Below, one piece after another: positions 28,038-37,263 of a stretch of 64,000 nucleotides of DNA; the first letter of the stretch is position 1; each line of letters begins with the position of its first letter. This stretch comes from Desulfuromusa sp. (GTDB taxonomy: Bacteria; Desulfobacterota; Desulfuromonadia; Desulfuromonadales; Geopsychrobacteraceae). The notes beneath the pieces are model-generated. The model was not told the origin of the DNA. It ran no database searches and worked only from the letters and a program-made list of their open reading frames with translations. Both the position numbers and the translations under genes were made by a program. Location: contig JADGEB010000010.1 of NCBI GenBank assembly GCA_016744595.1, forward strand, positions 1 to 64,000, given 5' to 3'.

Positions 28038-29015
28038 TTGCCAAAAATAAAACAACTCACAGATGGCGTACGTTCTGGCAACATTCGCTCCCTTGCTAAA
28101 GCCATCACCCTGATCGAAAGCCGCAATACCAGCCATTCAAAAGATGCAGCTGAGCTTCTTGACAATCTTCTGCCGGATACAGAAAACGCCATCCGCATCG
28201 GGATCTCAGGTGTTCCTGGTGTCGGCAAGAGTACCTTTATCGAAGCTCTGGGAATGAATCTGCTACGACAGGGTCACAAAATTGCAATCCTTGCTGTTGA
28301 TCCATCATCTCAACTTTCTGGCGGTTCAATTCTTGGTGACAAAACCCGCATGGAGGAGTTAGCGAGAGAGAAAAATGCCTTTATTCGCCCTTCGCCTGCA
28401 GGAAAGACCCTTGGTGGTGTCGCTCGTAAAACTCGTGAAACCATGCTTCTCTGTGAAGCTGCTGGTTACGATGTAATCATTATTGAAACCGTGGGCGTCG
28501 GCCAGTCAGAAATTGCTGTTGCCTCCATGGTTGATTTTTTTCTGTTGCTGCAACTGTCCAATGCCGGAGATGAGTTGCAAGGAATAAAAAAAGGCGTGAT
28601 GGAAATCGCCGATGCAATCCTGATTAACAAGGCTGAAGGAGAAAATCGTCCCCGCGCAGAGCTAGCGAGGCAACAATATGAGAATGCTCTGCACCTGCTC
28701 AAACCCAAAAGTCACAATTGGCAAGTCCCTGCCCTTCTTTGTAGTGCTTTACATAATCAAGGGATAGATGAGATCTGGCAGATGATTCGTGATTTTGTAA
28801 CAACAATGAAGCAACACAATGAGTTCGAAAACAAACGCCGCCTCCAGGCAACAGACTGGATGTGGACACTGGTTATGGATGACCTAAAAGATATGTTTTT
28901 ACGTGATAAAAACGTCGCTGTCATGATTGACCAGGTACAAACCGGCGTCAGTCAAGGAACGACCACCCCAAGCGCAGCAGCAAGAAGATTGCTCGATGCG
29001 TTCAGGAGACATTGA
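28038..29015 (+). CDS. meaB: Methylmalonyl-CoA mutase-associated GTPase MeaB
   Basis: A G3E-family GTPase chaperone that gates adenosylcobalamin loading into the mutase and protects it from inactivation. Walker A is GVPGVGKST at about 58-66, followed by the MeaB motif ILAVDPSSQLSGGSILGDKT. The switch segment is IIETVGVGQSE, and NKAE supplies the guanine-specificity position. The TTG at 28038 after AGGT gives 325 residues, the standard length. An upstream TTG at 28014 lies inside the repeat and is unlikely. It lies between the mutase and the epimerase. Confidence 0.94.
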   Translation: MPKIKQLTDGVRSGNIRSLAKAITLIESRNTSHSKDAAELLDNLLPDTENAIRIGISGVPGVGKSTFIEALGMNLLRQGHKIAILAVDPSSQLSGGSILGDKTRMEELAREKNAFIRPSPAGKTLGGVARKTRETMLLCEAAGYDVIIIETVGVGQSEIAVASMVDFFLLLQLSNAGDELQGIKKGVMEIADAILINKAEGENRPRAELARQQYENALHLLKPKSHNWQVPALLCSALHNQGIDEIWQMIRDFVTTMKQHNEFENKRRLQATDWMWTLVMDDLKDMFLRDKNVAVMIDQVQTGVSQGTTTPSAAARRLLDAFRRH

Positions 29016-29043
29016 TTTGACGTAGGGCACCCCGTACGTCAAA
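29016..29043. repeat. Short palindrome after meaB
   Basis: TTTGACGTA and TACGTCAAA form 9-base perfect arms around GGGCACCCCG. It starts at the base after the meaB stop. The GTAGGGCACCCC core recalls the REP elements, so it may be a shortened copy. No T-run follows, so it is not a clear terminator. Confidence 0.5.
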
Positions 29044-29106
29044 CATATATATATATTCTGGCTGTACCCCACGCCGCCTGATTATTGACTATCAAGGAGA
29101 TTCCCA

Positions 29107-29514
29107 ATGCTCAAAAAAATCAACCACGTTGGTATCGTCGTAAAAAGCCTCGAAGACTCAATCCCCTTCTATCGTGATCAACTGGGGATGACCTTCGAAG
29201 GAACAGAAGAAGTCGCTGAACAAAAAGTTCGGGTCGCATTTCTACAGATTGGTGAAAGTAGGATCGAACTGCTGGAGCCAACCTCTGAAGACTCCCCAGT
29301 CGCCAAATTCCTAGAGAAAAAGGGAGAAGGTGTCCATCACATGGCCTACGAAGTTGATGATGTTGAAGTCGCTCTGACTAAGATGAAAGAAAAAGGCGTC
29401 CGCTTAATTGATGAGACACCTCGCCGCGGTGCTCACAACAGCTTGATTGCCTTTCTTCACCCCAAAGCCACCGGTGGCGTATTGACCGAAATATGTCAAG
29501 CAGGTGAACATTAA
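29107..29514 (+). CDS. mce: Methylmalonyl-CoA epimerase
   Basis: A 135-residue VOC-fold metalloenzyme that interconverts (2S)- and (2R)-methylmalonyl-CoA, feeding the mutase. The metal ligands lie in KINHVGIVV (H7), GVHHMAYEVDD and the C-terminal LTEICQ. The motifs IPFYRDQLGM and IELLEPTSEDSPVAKFLEK are typical. AAGGAGA precedes the ATG. It ends the mutase-MeaB-epimerase module; no terminator-like hairpin was found after it. Confidence 0.96.
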   Translation: MLKKINHVGIVVKSLEDSIPFYRDQLGMTFEGTEEVAEQKVRVAFLQIGESRIELLEPTSEDSPVAKFLEKKGEGVHHMAYEVDDVEVALTKMKEKGVRLIDETPRRGAHNSLIAFLHPKATGGVLTEICQAGEH

Positions 29515-30278
29515 ATCGAAATCGACAATGCTTAATACCGAGAGAGGCAGGGAAATCAAAGCCAGTTGCCAGGGGTTAAAAGTAAAAACAACCTCGGCAC
29601 CCTCATTCCGAACCTCTCTCTTCGCTAAATCATCTAATACCTATCCCACCAAGAATAAAGTAACACCGTTATACTCAATATAGTCCTGATAAAACAGTAG
29701 CTTATAACTTATTAATTATTTTTAAATTGACTATTTTCCACAGAAAAATATACTTAATTCAGTTCTTCAACAATGCATCGGTTACCTTGTCATTAATTCA
29801 TGACTGAGTCTGAGATCCGGCTTGTTGAGTTTCTTTATTCAAGTTTGAAAAGAAAATTCGTAACTATTTTGGCAAAAAGGATTATCAACTCCCATATACA
29901 GTCATTATTAATGGGGAAATTGCCAGAGTTCCGAATATCTATCATGTATTAAGGCGAATACCACAAGAAATACTAACCAAAAAATAACACAAAAACACAG
30001 ATAAAAAAGTTAAGCTCGCCACTTTAAGTAAGAGAAAGTGCCTTGAGAGCATTTACACAAAAAATATTGGCTTTAGCCTGCGGTTGATTCAGCAGGCAGT
30101 CGTTATTTCAAAATTATGTTTTTAAGTGCCAGCACAACAACAAATTGTGGCAGAACCAACACTCTCTTTGTTGTAACAAAACAACAACACTGAAGAACAA
30201 CAGCTTAGATCTTAGTGAGTTATTGACAAAAATACGAAATTTCAAGTAGTTGCGGTGCACAATAAAATGCCGTTTCAC
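29515..30278. other. AT-rich intergenic DNA without a convincing gene
   Basis: About 760 bases between the epimerase and the porin promoter. Composition is clearly more AT-rich than the neighbours, with many homopolymer A/T runs and CAACAA tracts at 30130-30205. Apart from a degenerate short reading frame at 29800-29987, I see no coding region, RNA gene or terminator. Confidence 0.6.
29800..29987 (+). pseudogene. Possible frameshifted remnant of a small protein
   Basis: A start at 29800 reads MTESEIRLVEFLYSSLK. The continuing sense-like frame is shifted (KIRNYFGKKDYQLPYTVIIN, then GEIARVPNIYHVLRRIPQEI) and ends at the TAA at 29985-29987. The two pieces together look like a protein of about 62 residues broken by one indel. 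I recognise no family and it could be chance. Confidence 0.3.
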
Positions 30279-30295
30279 TTGGCATAGTTTCTGCT
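30279..30295 (+). promoter_or_regulatory. sigma54-like promoter upstream of the porin
   Basis: TTGGCATAGTTTCTGCT has GG (30281-30282) and GC (30293-30294) ten bases apart, the -24/-12 geometry of RpoN promoters (consensus TGGCAC-N5-TTGC). It lies about 124 bases before the porin ATG. Confidence 0.6.
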
Positions 30296-30418
30296 TTATT
30301 TTTTATTACTATGCAGCATATTGCTGATTATAAAATGAATAAATAATTGAGCAGAGAAAGCAAGCTTTCTAACGCCGAATGACTCGGCAATTTCACTTAC
30401 CTAAGGAGGTAACAAGAA

Positions 30419-31588
30419 ATGAGCAAATTTCTGAAGAGTATGATCGTCCTGCTGGCGATCGTAGCAATGGCAACACCTGTTATGGCTGAAGATATGCTTA
30501 GTTTGGGCGGTCAAATGCGTGTTCGTGCGTCTACTTGGGATGATGGTGGCGACAGCACAAACACTTGGGTAGATCAGCGCCTACGTATTGGCGGTAAATT
30601 CTCTATCGCTGATGGTGTCAGCATTACCTTCCGTCTTGATGCAACTGAAAAAGCTTGGGGCGCTGGTGGTAGCACCTATGGTGCCGGTCGTATGCCTCAA
30701 GATGGTATGCAGTGGGACCGTGCTCACATCGATCTCGCCTTTGATGGCTTCTCTCTCCGCGCTGGTCAGCAGTATATTGGTGTTGGCGCACTTGGTGGCA
30801 CCTTCAATGCTCAGGATGCTGGTTTCAAAATCGCAACTAAAGGTGCTGTTCCTGTAACTGCATTTATGATGCTAGCTGATGACAACGGCGACAGCACTGA
30901 TGGTTTCTATTATGGTGCAAATGTTGGCTTTGGCGCAGACGCCTTCAAAGGTAACGCTTTTGTTGCTAGCCAGAACAAAGTCTCAAATGATGGCGAAGAA
31001 GTTTATTTGATTGGTGCTGATGTCACCTTCAACATGGACGCATTCAAAATTCTTGCTGAACTCGATTTCTTCACTGGTGATGCAACTGCCACTACTGATG
31101 CTTTTGGTACTCAGCTCTTTATTGATGCTTCCATGGCCGCTAGCGAAACTATGACTTTTGGTGGTCAAATCTACTATGCCATGGGTGACGACGAAGATAC
31201 CCAGTTTGCCTACTTGGGTAACGACTTCAATGGTTGGGATCCTTTGTTTGATGTAGGTTCCGGTCTTGACAATGGTCCATTTGGTGCCACTCGCCCACAA
31301 GAATTCTTTAATACTGCAGCTGGTATCGATGCTGGTGTTATTGCTGGTCGTCTTTACGGAAACGCTAAAGTCAGTGATGACCTCAAGTTTGGTGCTTCTA
31401 TTGCCTACCTAGAGCCAGAAGAAGATTCAGAAACAACTTCTGACTCTGCAATCGTTGCTGCACTTGGTATGAAATATGCCGTCATGTCAAATACCAGCCT
31501 TGGTGCTTTGGTTGAGTATATTGATGTTGATGCACCTGATACTGACTCAGAATTCGGCGCATCTGTTGGCCTGTTCGTTAACTTCTAA
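30419..31588 (+). CDS. Outer-membrane porin-like beta-barrel protein
   Basis: A 389-residue protein with a signal peptide (MSKFLKSMIVLLAIVAMATP, cleaved after VMA near 23). The mature chain is Gly/Asp-rich with alternating hydrophobic strands, and it ends in FGASVGLFVNF, a terminal aromatic residue typical of outer-membrane barrels. It opens like trimeric porins (SLGGQMRVRASTWDDGG). An AAGGAGGT ribosome site lies in a strong position and a clear terminator follows, suggesting high expression. Net acidity (many Asp) may reflect saline habitat or cation preference. Substrate is unknown. Confidence 0.85.
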   Translation: MSKFLKSMIVLLAIVAMATPVMAEDMLSLGGQMRVRASTWDDGGDSTNTWVDQRLRIGGKFSIADGVSITFRLDATEKAWGAGGSTYGAGRMPQDGMQWDRAHIDLAFDGFSLRAGQQYIGVGALGGTFNAQDAGFKIATKGAVPVTAFMMLADDNGDSTDGFYYGANVGFGADAFKGNAFVASQNKVSNDGEEVYLIGADVTFNMDAFKILAELDFFTGDATATTDAFGTQLFIDASMAASETMTFGGQIYYAMGDDEDTQFAYLGNDFNGWDPLFDVGSGLDNGPFGATRPQEFFNTAAGIDAGVIAGRLYGNAKVSDDLKFGASIAYLEPEEDSETTSDSAIVAALGMKYAVMSNTSLGALVEYIDVDAPDTDSEFGASVGLFVNF

Positions 31589-31618
31589 ATCTTAAAAGTT
31601 GACAAACTGTACCACTTA

Positions 31619-31650
31619 AAAGCCCGCTGCATTTGCAGCGGGCTTTTTTC
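31619..31650 (+). terminator. Intrinsic terminator after the porin gene
   Basis: AGCCCGCTGC (31621-31630) and GCAGCGGGCT (31635-31644) form a perfect stem around ATTT, followed by TTTTTC. It lies 32 bases past the porin stop. Confidence 0.93.
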
Positions 31651-31741
31651 TTTCAAGTACCCCGTCCTGAAGTTTACACCCAAACCGCCAATCAGGGACG
31701 CCGTTCATTAGTTAACTAGAGTTCCGACGACGGCTAAAGTT

Positions 31742-32572
31742 ATGCATACCAAGAACAGCCCGCATTGACATTCCCGGCCGATTCCAACACGATATCATTC
31801 GTGGTATTGATGGCTGTGCTTTATTTCGTGACGATAATGATCGGCATCGCTTTCTCCGCAACCTGTCACTGCTGTTGGTTGAGACCAGCAGTGATTGCTT
31901 TTCTTGGTCACTAATGACCAATCATGTTCATTTGTTGCTTCATCCCTACTTGACATGCTTAGCACCAATGATGAGAAGATTGCTCACTGGATATGCCATT
32001 TACTATAACCTTCGCCACAAACGCACTGGGCATTTATTTCAGAATCGCTACATCCACCTTAATCCATTAAGAGCCGAGCTTGTTGCAGATCTCGCTGAAT
32101 TAAACGATTACCCTTGGACTGGTCACTCTGTTCATTATGGACAATGGTTCCTTTGATGGATAAATTACTGATGACGTTCTTGCTTTCTTCTCTCAAGATA
32201 AAGCAGCAGCGACAAACTAATTTATCTACTGAAGTCAATGACGCACGATTTTTTGGCAATCGTGAATCGTGAGTTTATTGAAGAGATACAGACACGTAAA
32301 GAACTGGCTCTCTTATTTAAACCTGCCATCAGCATCAGCAAGCTGGTTCATCGGGTAAGCCGCTATTTCACAGTGGATCCAGAGCGACTCAATCAAAGAA
32401 CCTGTGCTCCCGGTGTGAGGTTCGCAGCATTATTTGTTATCTCGCGGTTCGTCAACTGGGCTACAATGATGCAGAGGTTGGAAGACGGTTGGGAATCAGT
32501 CGCTCAGGAGTGAGCGTTGCAGTTACCCGAGGTAAATTATTAGAGAAAACAAGCCAGAATACTCAGCAATAA
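31742..32572 (+). pseudogene. Decayed Y1/HUH transposase-like gene with C-terminal HTH
   Basis: Reading across frames gives PRTARIDIPGRFQHDIIRG, then WSLMTNHVHLLLHPY with the HUH histidines, then HLFQNRYIHLNPLRA, then a frameshift, FTVDPERLNQR, another frameshift, and YNDAEVGRRLGISRSGVSVA to the stop at 32570. Compared with family members, about 20 residues between QNRY and IHLNP are missing, as if deleted between two short RY-coding repeats. It is the same family as the gene at 1404-2345 but a different branch and non-functional. The original start is uncertain. Confidence 0.8.
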
Positions 32573-32670
32573 TAGACCAATCAACAGCGTCTTCAGACTT
32601 CCTATTTCACTACAAAAAAGCTAGTATATGTATTTAATTTATAACTCCTGACATACAAGGTCGTCACAAC

Positions 32671-34389
32671 ATGAAATTGATGATGAAATTTTGTTTTCTC
32701 CTTTTGCTCTGTTTTCCGTTAACTTCTCTTGCCGAAATCCCAGAGCAGCTCAAGAACGATTTCTCCCAAATAAACGGCACAATCATCATGCCAATTGGAG
32801 AAAAATATCTGGTCGATCTGGATGCATCTGTCAATCTTCGTGAAGGTGACATCCTCACCTTGATCTCTCCCGGAGAAAAAGTTATTCACCCAGAGACCAA
32901 AGAAGTATTAGGCACCCTCCTACAAGCACAAGGGTATCTGCAGGTAACTCAAGTCAAATCAGGTTATTCCTACGCTAAACTCTTAACTGAGCATATCAGT
33001 CCGGCAAAAGGGGACAAAGTTCAACGCTATGAGCAAACCCCAGTCAAGTTTAAAGCCTTGCAACCATCAAATAATCTCCATGAAGAACTTAAATTGGCCC
33101 TTCCCCACCTTAACTGGCTATCTGAGACCGAAAACACTAAACCCGAACTCATTTTTATATTTGTCGACAACACCCTGAAAGTCACTACTGCTGCCGGGGC
33201 AGAACTAACTAAATATCAATATACGAATGGACTTCTTGCTGCACCAACTGTTGGAATCATTCAGGCAAATAGTTTTCAATTTGGTGAAACTCCTCAAAAG
33301 GACAAGAGCTTATTAAATCAAGCTGTCGACAACCTCACCAGTACAATTGGCTTTAGCGGCAAAGATAAACGCCTTAACAATCCGGGGATTATTCAAGGTC
33401 AACAACTCAATGACGAAATCTGGATTGGACCCAACTTGAATGGCAACCCAATAGGGATCGCAGTCGCCGATTTTGATGGTGACGGACAACTTGAAACTGC
33501 AATTGCCATGGAAGATCACCTGCAAATTCATCGCATGACAGAGGGCAAACTTCTTTCAGTTGAGAATGTCAACTTTGCCAGTTCCATTCACCTATTAACT
33601 CTCGATACTGTCGATAGCAACGCTGATGGCAAATCAGAACTTTACCTTAGTGCCAATGCCGGTACGAGCCTGAGTTCACAAGTCATTGACTTCAAACAGG
33701 GACATTATCAAAACACCATCAACAGGGTTCCGTGGTTTTTTCGCGTTGTAAACCTTCCTCAGGAAGGATCCACCTTGATTGGACAAACAATCGGTGAAGT
33801 TAATAATCCACTCTCTAAGCAACCATTCCGCGTGATTCGATCTACTGAAACCATTGAGCGAGGTTCCGATGTCTCCTTGCCAACAAAGGTAAATCTCTTC
33901 AACTTTGTAGAATTCAAAGAGGCCAGTAACAACTCATACTATGCGTACTTGTCTAACGATGACACTCTACATGTCTCAACTGATGAAAAGACATCTATCT
34001 GGGAATCGAGTGAACCATTTGGAGGCAGCGATGTTTTCTTCTACCCCACTGATGAAACAAATAATGAGCTGGTTCAGCCGATCTACATTCCACAGCGCTT
34101 AACAACACTGTCCAGTGGTGAAATTCTTGTTCCACAAAATGATGGCCCACGTATTTTTACCCGCTATCGCAATTTTGACGAAAGCCGAATTGTCGCTTTC
34201 AAGTGGAATGGATCTGTACTTCAAGAAAGCTGGGAAACATCCAGTCAAAATGGTTACCTTGCAGACTTCACCATAGCCGATGCCGACAATGACGGGGAAG
34301 ATGAACTGGTGATGGTAATTAAGTTTAAGCATAAAAATCTGCTGCAAAAAGGTCGCTCAAGTGTAGTGATTTACGAACTCAATCAATAA
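32671..34389 (+). CDS. Secreted FG-GAP/VCBS repeat protein, function unknown
   Basis: A 572-residue exported protein with signal peptide (MKLMMKFCFLLLLCFPLTSL, cleaved near SLA-EIP). There is no lipobox. The N-terminal 100 residues (LDASVNLREGDILTLISPGE and VLGTLLQAQGYLQVTQVKSG) resemble the FlgT C-terminal-type beta fold. The rest has FG-GAP-like calcium-loop repeats, notably VADFDGDGQLETAIAMED and IADADNDGEDELVMVI. Such repeats usually form beta-propellers at the cell surface or in the periplasm. It is flanked by the decayed transposase and an ABC-F gene with no obvious partner. A function would be a guess. Confidence 0.72.
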   Translation: MKLMMKFCFLLLLCFPLTSLAEIPEQLKNDFSQINGTIIMPIGEKYLVDLDASVNLREGDILTLISPGEKVIHPETKEVLGTLLQAQGYLQVTQVKSGYSYAKLLTEHISPAKGDKVQRYEQTPVKFKALQPSNNLHEELKLALPHLNWLSETENTKPELIFIFVDNTLKVTTAAGAELTKYQYTNGLLAAPTVGIIQANSFQFGETPQKDKSLLNQAVDNLTSTIGFSGKDKRLNNPGIIQGQQLNDEIWIGPNLNGNPIGIAVADFDGDGQLETAIAMEDHLQIHRMTEGKLLSVENVNFASSIHLLTLDTVDSNADGKSELYLSANAGTSLSSQVIDFKQGHYQNTINRVPWFFRVVNLPQEGSTLIGQTIGEVNNPLSKQPFRVIRSTETIERGSDVSLPTKVNLFNFVEFKEASNNSYYAYLSNDDTLHVSTDEKTSIWESSEPFGGSDVFFYPTDETNNELVQPIYIPQRLTTLSSGEILVPQNDGPRIFTRYRNFDESRIVAFKWNGSVLQESWETSSQNGYLADFTIADADNDGEDELVMVIKFKHKNLLQKGRSSVVIYELNQ

Positions 34390-34401
34390 TCTATTAAAAA
34401 C

Positions 34402-34480
34402 TTAACGCTGAGGCGGAGAGAAGCTGATAGAAATATAGAATACAGATTTTTTCTGAGAACTCTCCGCATCTCTGCGTTAA
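34402..34480. repeat. MITE-like inverted repeat
   Basis: TTAACGC plus GCGGAGAG (34402-34420) pairs with CTCTCCGC plus GCGTTAA (34460-34480), leaving about 39 bases of AT-rich loop. It fills most of the gap between the FG-GAP gene and the ABC-F gene. Structure suggests a small mobile palindrome or mRNA element. Confidence 0.6.
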
Positions 34481-34499
34481 AATACTCCGGCAATGAATT

Positions 34500-36278
34500 A
34501 TGAATATCATTTCTCTTAACCAAGTCAATCACGCCTTCGGTGGCCCCAAACTTTTAGACAGTGTCAGCCTCCAGATCGAATCGGGTGATCGCATTTGTCT
34601 ACTAGGTCGTAATGGAGCAGGAAAATCAACTCTACTCCATCTACTTAATAACGATTCTCCTCCCGATTCCGGAGAAATTATCCGCCAACAAGGGATAAAA
34701 ACAGCCTATGCACCACAAGAGTTTCCAGAACATTGGGAAGGGAAGGTTCGTAGTTATCTACAAAGAATTCTGATTACACAGGGAACAGAACCTCACTTGG
34801 CAAACATCAGTGTTGAACAGACTCTGAGCCAACTTGACCTAGATCCAGAAGCAGAACTATCTACCCTCTCCGGAGGGTTGAAACGTCGTGCCTTGTTGGC
34901 GGCAGCACTGGTTCAAGATCCCGATCTACTATTGCTGGATGAACCCACCAACCATCTTGATATTGCAGCTATTTGCTGGTTGGAAACTTTTTTACTGCGT
35001 CTGCGCAAAACTCTGATTTTCATCAGCCATGATCGTACTTTTGCACGTAATCTTGCCAATCGGATTGTCGAACTGGATCGTGGGCAACTACAAGATTATC
35101 GCTGTGATTATGCAACTTTTTTAGAACGCCGCCATAATGTTTTAAATAGCGAAGATCGGGCTTGGGCACGCCTGGATCAGAAACTGGCTGAGGAAGAGAT
35201 CTGGATCAGAAAAGGGATCAAAGCACGTCGTACCCGCAATATGGGCCGCGTAAGAGAATTACATAAACTCCGTGATGAGCGTCGTCAACGTCGGGATCGA
35301 ACCGGTCAGGTCAGACTACAACTGGAGACGGGGCAACGAAGCGGACAAATGGTCATGGAAGCAAAAGGGCTCAGTTTCAATTATGATGAGAATCAGGTCA
35401 TTGATTCGCTTAATTTACGTATTATGCGCGGAGATCGTATTGGACTAATCGGCCCAAATGGTAGCGGAAAAACCACCCTCCTGAAGATTTTGACCGAAGA
35501 ACTGCAGCCAACTGCAGGTCAAATACGTCACGGCACAAACCTTCAAATCGCCTATTTTGACCAGCTTCGTGAACAATTAGATGAAGACCGAAGCGTTAAA
35601 CAAAACATTGCTGATGACCATGATCAAGTCATTATAAATGGCAATCCACGCCATATCTATGGTTATCTTCAGGATTTCCTCTTCACTCCAGAACGTGCCC
35701 GCACCCCGGTCAGGGTTTTATCAGGAGGCGAAAAAAACCGCCTGCTGCTCGCCAAACTTTTTACTCATCCTGCTAATTTATTGATTCTGGATGAACCGAC
35801 CAATGATCTCGACATGGAAACGCTGGATCTGCTGGAAGAGCTGCTTCTTGACTATCAAGGGACGGTGCTGCTGGTCAGCCATGACCGTAGCTTTCTCAAT
35901 AATGTTGTCACCAGCTCATTGATATTTAATGGCAAAGGCAAGATTGAAGAAGTTATCGGTGGTTACGATGACTGGTTAGCAACCAAGCAGCAGCCGGAAA
36001 CACCGCAGAAGAAAGAAAAAGTAAAACCGTCACAGCGCAAAGAACGTCCACGCAAACTGAGTTTTAAGGAAAAAAAGGAGCTAGAATCCCTGCCGACACA
36101 GATCGATACTCTTGAGACAGAACAAACTGAACTGCACCAGAGGATGGCCAATCCAGATATTTATAAAGAGGGGAATGGTTCCCAGGTCACCGCTCTCAAA
36201 GAGCGACTACAGAGGGTAGAAATTGAACTGGAAAAAGCTTATGTACGATGGGATGAGCTAGATCAAATTCAGGAATAA
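34500..36278 (+). CDS. uup: ABC-F family ATPase, Uup-like
   Basis: A 592-residue soluble tandem ATPase of the ABC-F class, which acts on ribosomes or, for Uup, affects transposon precise excision and ribosome function. First Walker A is GRNGAGKST at about 36-44, second GPNGSGKTT near 317. Signatures are LSGGLKRRALLAAAL and LSGGEKNRLLLAKL. The inter-domain linker is basic (IRKGIKARRTRNMGRVRELH), and the C-terminal coiled coil (ETEQTELHQRMANPDIYKEG) is the Uup-type DNA-binding extension. No membrane domain is present. It converges on the K+ channel gene with no clear terminator in 36279-36407. Confidence 0.92.
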   Translation: MNIISLNQVNHAFGGPKLLDSVSLQIESGDRICLLGRNGAGKSTLLHLLNNDSPPDSGEIIRQQGIKTAYAPQEFPEHWEGKVRSYLQRILITQGTEPHLANISVEQTLSQLDLDPEAELSTLSGGLKRRALLAAALVQDPDLLLLDEPTNHLDIAAICWLETFLLRLRKTLIFISHDRTFARNLANRIVELDRGQLQDYRCDYATFLERRHNVLNSEDRAWARLDQKLAEEEIWIRKGIKARRTRNMGRVRELHKLRDERRQRRDRTGQVRLQLETGQRSGQMVMEAKGLSFNYDENQVIDSLNLRIMRGDRIGLIGPNGSGKTTLLKILTEELQPTAGQIRHGTNLQIAYFDQLREQLDEDRSVKQNIADDHDQVIINGNPRHIYGYLQDFLFTPERARTPVRVLSGGEKNRLLLAKLFTHPANLLILDEPTNDLDMETLDLLEELLLDYQGTVLLVSHDRSFLNNVVTSSLIFNGKGKIEEVIGGYDDWLATKQQPETPQKKEKVKPSQRKERPRKLSFKEKKELESLPTQIDTLETEQTELHQRMANPDIYKEGNGSQVTALKERLQRVEIELEKAYVRWDELDQIQE

Positions 36279-36407
36279 ATACAGAATAGCCTCCAAGGCA
36301 ACAAGGTCTCCAAAAAGGTCAAAACCAAAAACTGCATTGAAACCCAATAAAGTCTTTAAGCTGTTCCTGGAGCTTTGATGGCGTTTATTTGTTATTTTTT
36401 TACAGTT

Positions 36408-37232
36408 TTACAGATGTAAATCAGCTCCACAAAATTTACAATGTTTTGCATTTAGATCGTGCCCTTCGGCACTACACTCAGGGCAAGCTTGGGTAGTAAT
36501 ATTCTGTTTGTAAGTCAGTTCTGCAGTCACAATCCCGGTGGGAATAGCAATGATTCCATAGCCAAGGATCATGATCAGTGAAGCGATTGCTTGCCCTAAG
36601 CCGGTCTGAGGCGAAATATCCCCATAGCCAACCGTCGTCATAGTAACAACCGCCCAATAAATTGAGCGGGGAATACTCGTAAAGCCATTTTCAGCCCCCT
36701 CAACAATATACATCACCGAACCGAAGATGATCATCAGCAGGAAAACAGAGAGTAAAAAAACAGCAATCTTGCGTCGACTAGCCCAGAGAGCACGCTGTAA
36801 ATAGTTTGATTCACCAACATACTGAACCAGTTTAAGCACCCGGAACACCCGCAGCAACCGCAGAATCCGAATGACTAGTAAATATTTCCCCGCTGGCAAC
36901 AATAAGCTGAGATAGGAAGGAAGGATTGATAGCAGATCAACAATACCGTAAAAACTTCTGGCATATCTGGTAGGACGGCCGATGCAACTAAGGCGAAGGA
37001 CATACTCAACGGTAAAAAGGATGGTAAAAAACCACTCAAGAGCAAGAAATAATTGTCCGTATTGAATATTCAGGGAAATAATACTATCCAGCATGACCAC
37101 AATCACGCTGGCAATAATGCTTAAAATCAGAGCGACATCAAACAACTTACCTGCCGGAGTATCGGCCTCAAAAATCATTTCATGCAGGCTATTACGGAAC
37201 CAATGATCAGGTTCTGGCTTACGTTCGGGCAT
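36408..37232 (-). CDS. Voltage-gated-type potassium channel with C-terminal zinc ribbon
   Basis: A 274-residue six-transmembrane cation channel. An S4-like segment has regularly spaced arginines R122, R125, R128 and R131. The pore signature TTVGYGD is at 199-205, so K+ selectivity is expected. After S6 the tail carries CPEC (C250/C253) and CKFC (C265/C268), a rubredoxin-like zinc ribbon of about 25 residues. The ATG at 37232 follows GGAGGTG; an earlier GTG has no ribosome site. It is last in a run with glcD and glcF, 31 bases after the glcF stop. The zinc ribbon could act as a cytosolic tetramerisation or redox-sensing element. Confidence 0.9.
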   Translation of the reverse strand: MPERKPEPDHWFRNSLHEMIFEADTPAGKLFDVALILSIIASVIVVMLDSIISLNIQYGQLFLALEWFFTILFTVEYVLRLSCIGRPTRYARSFYGIVDLLSILPSYLSLLLPAGKYLLVIRILRLLRVFRVLKLVQYVGESNYLQRALWASRRKIAVFLLSVFLLMIIFGSVMYIVEGAENGFTSIPRSIYWAVVTMTTVGYGDISPQTGLGQAIASLIMILGYGIIAIPTGIVTAELTYKQNITTQACPECSAEGHDLNAKHCKFCGADLHL

Positions 37233-37263
37233 CTCACCTCCAACGAAAAACACTTAGGTCATT

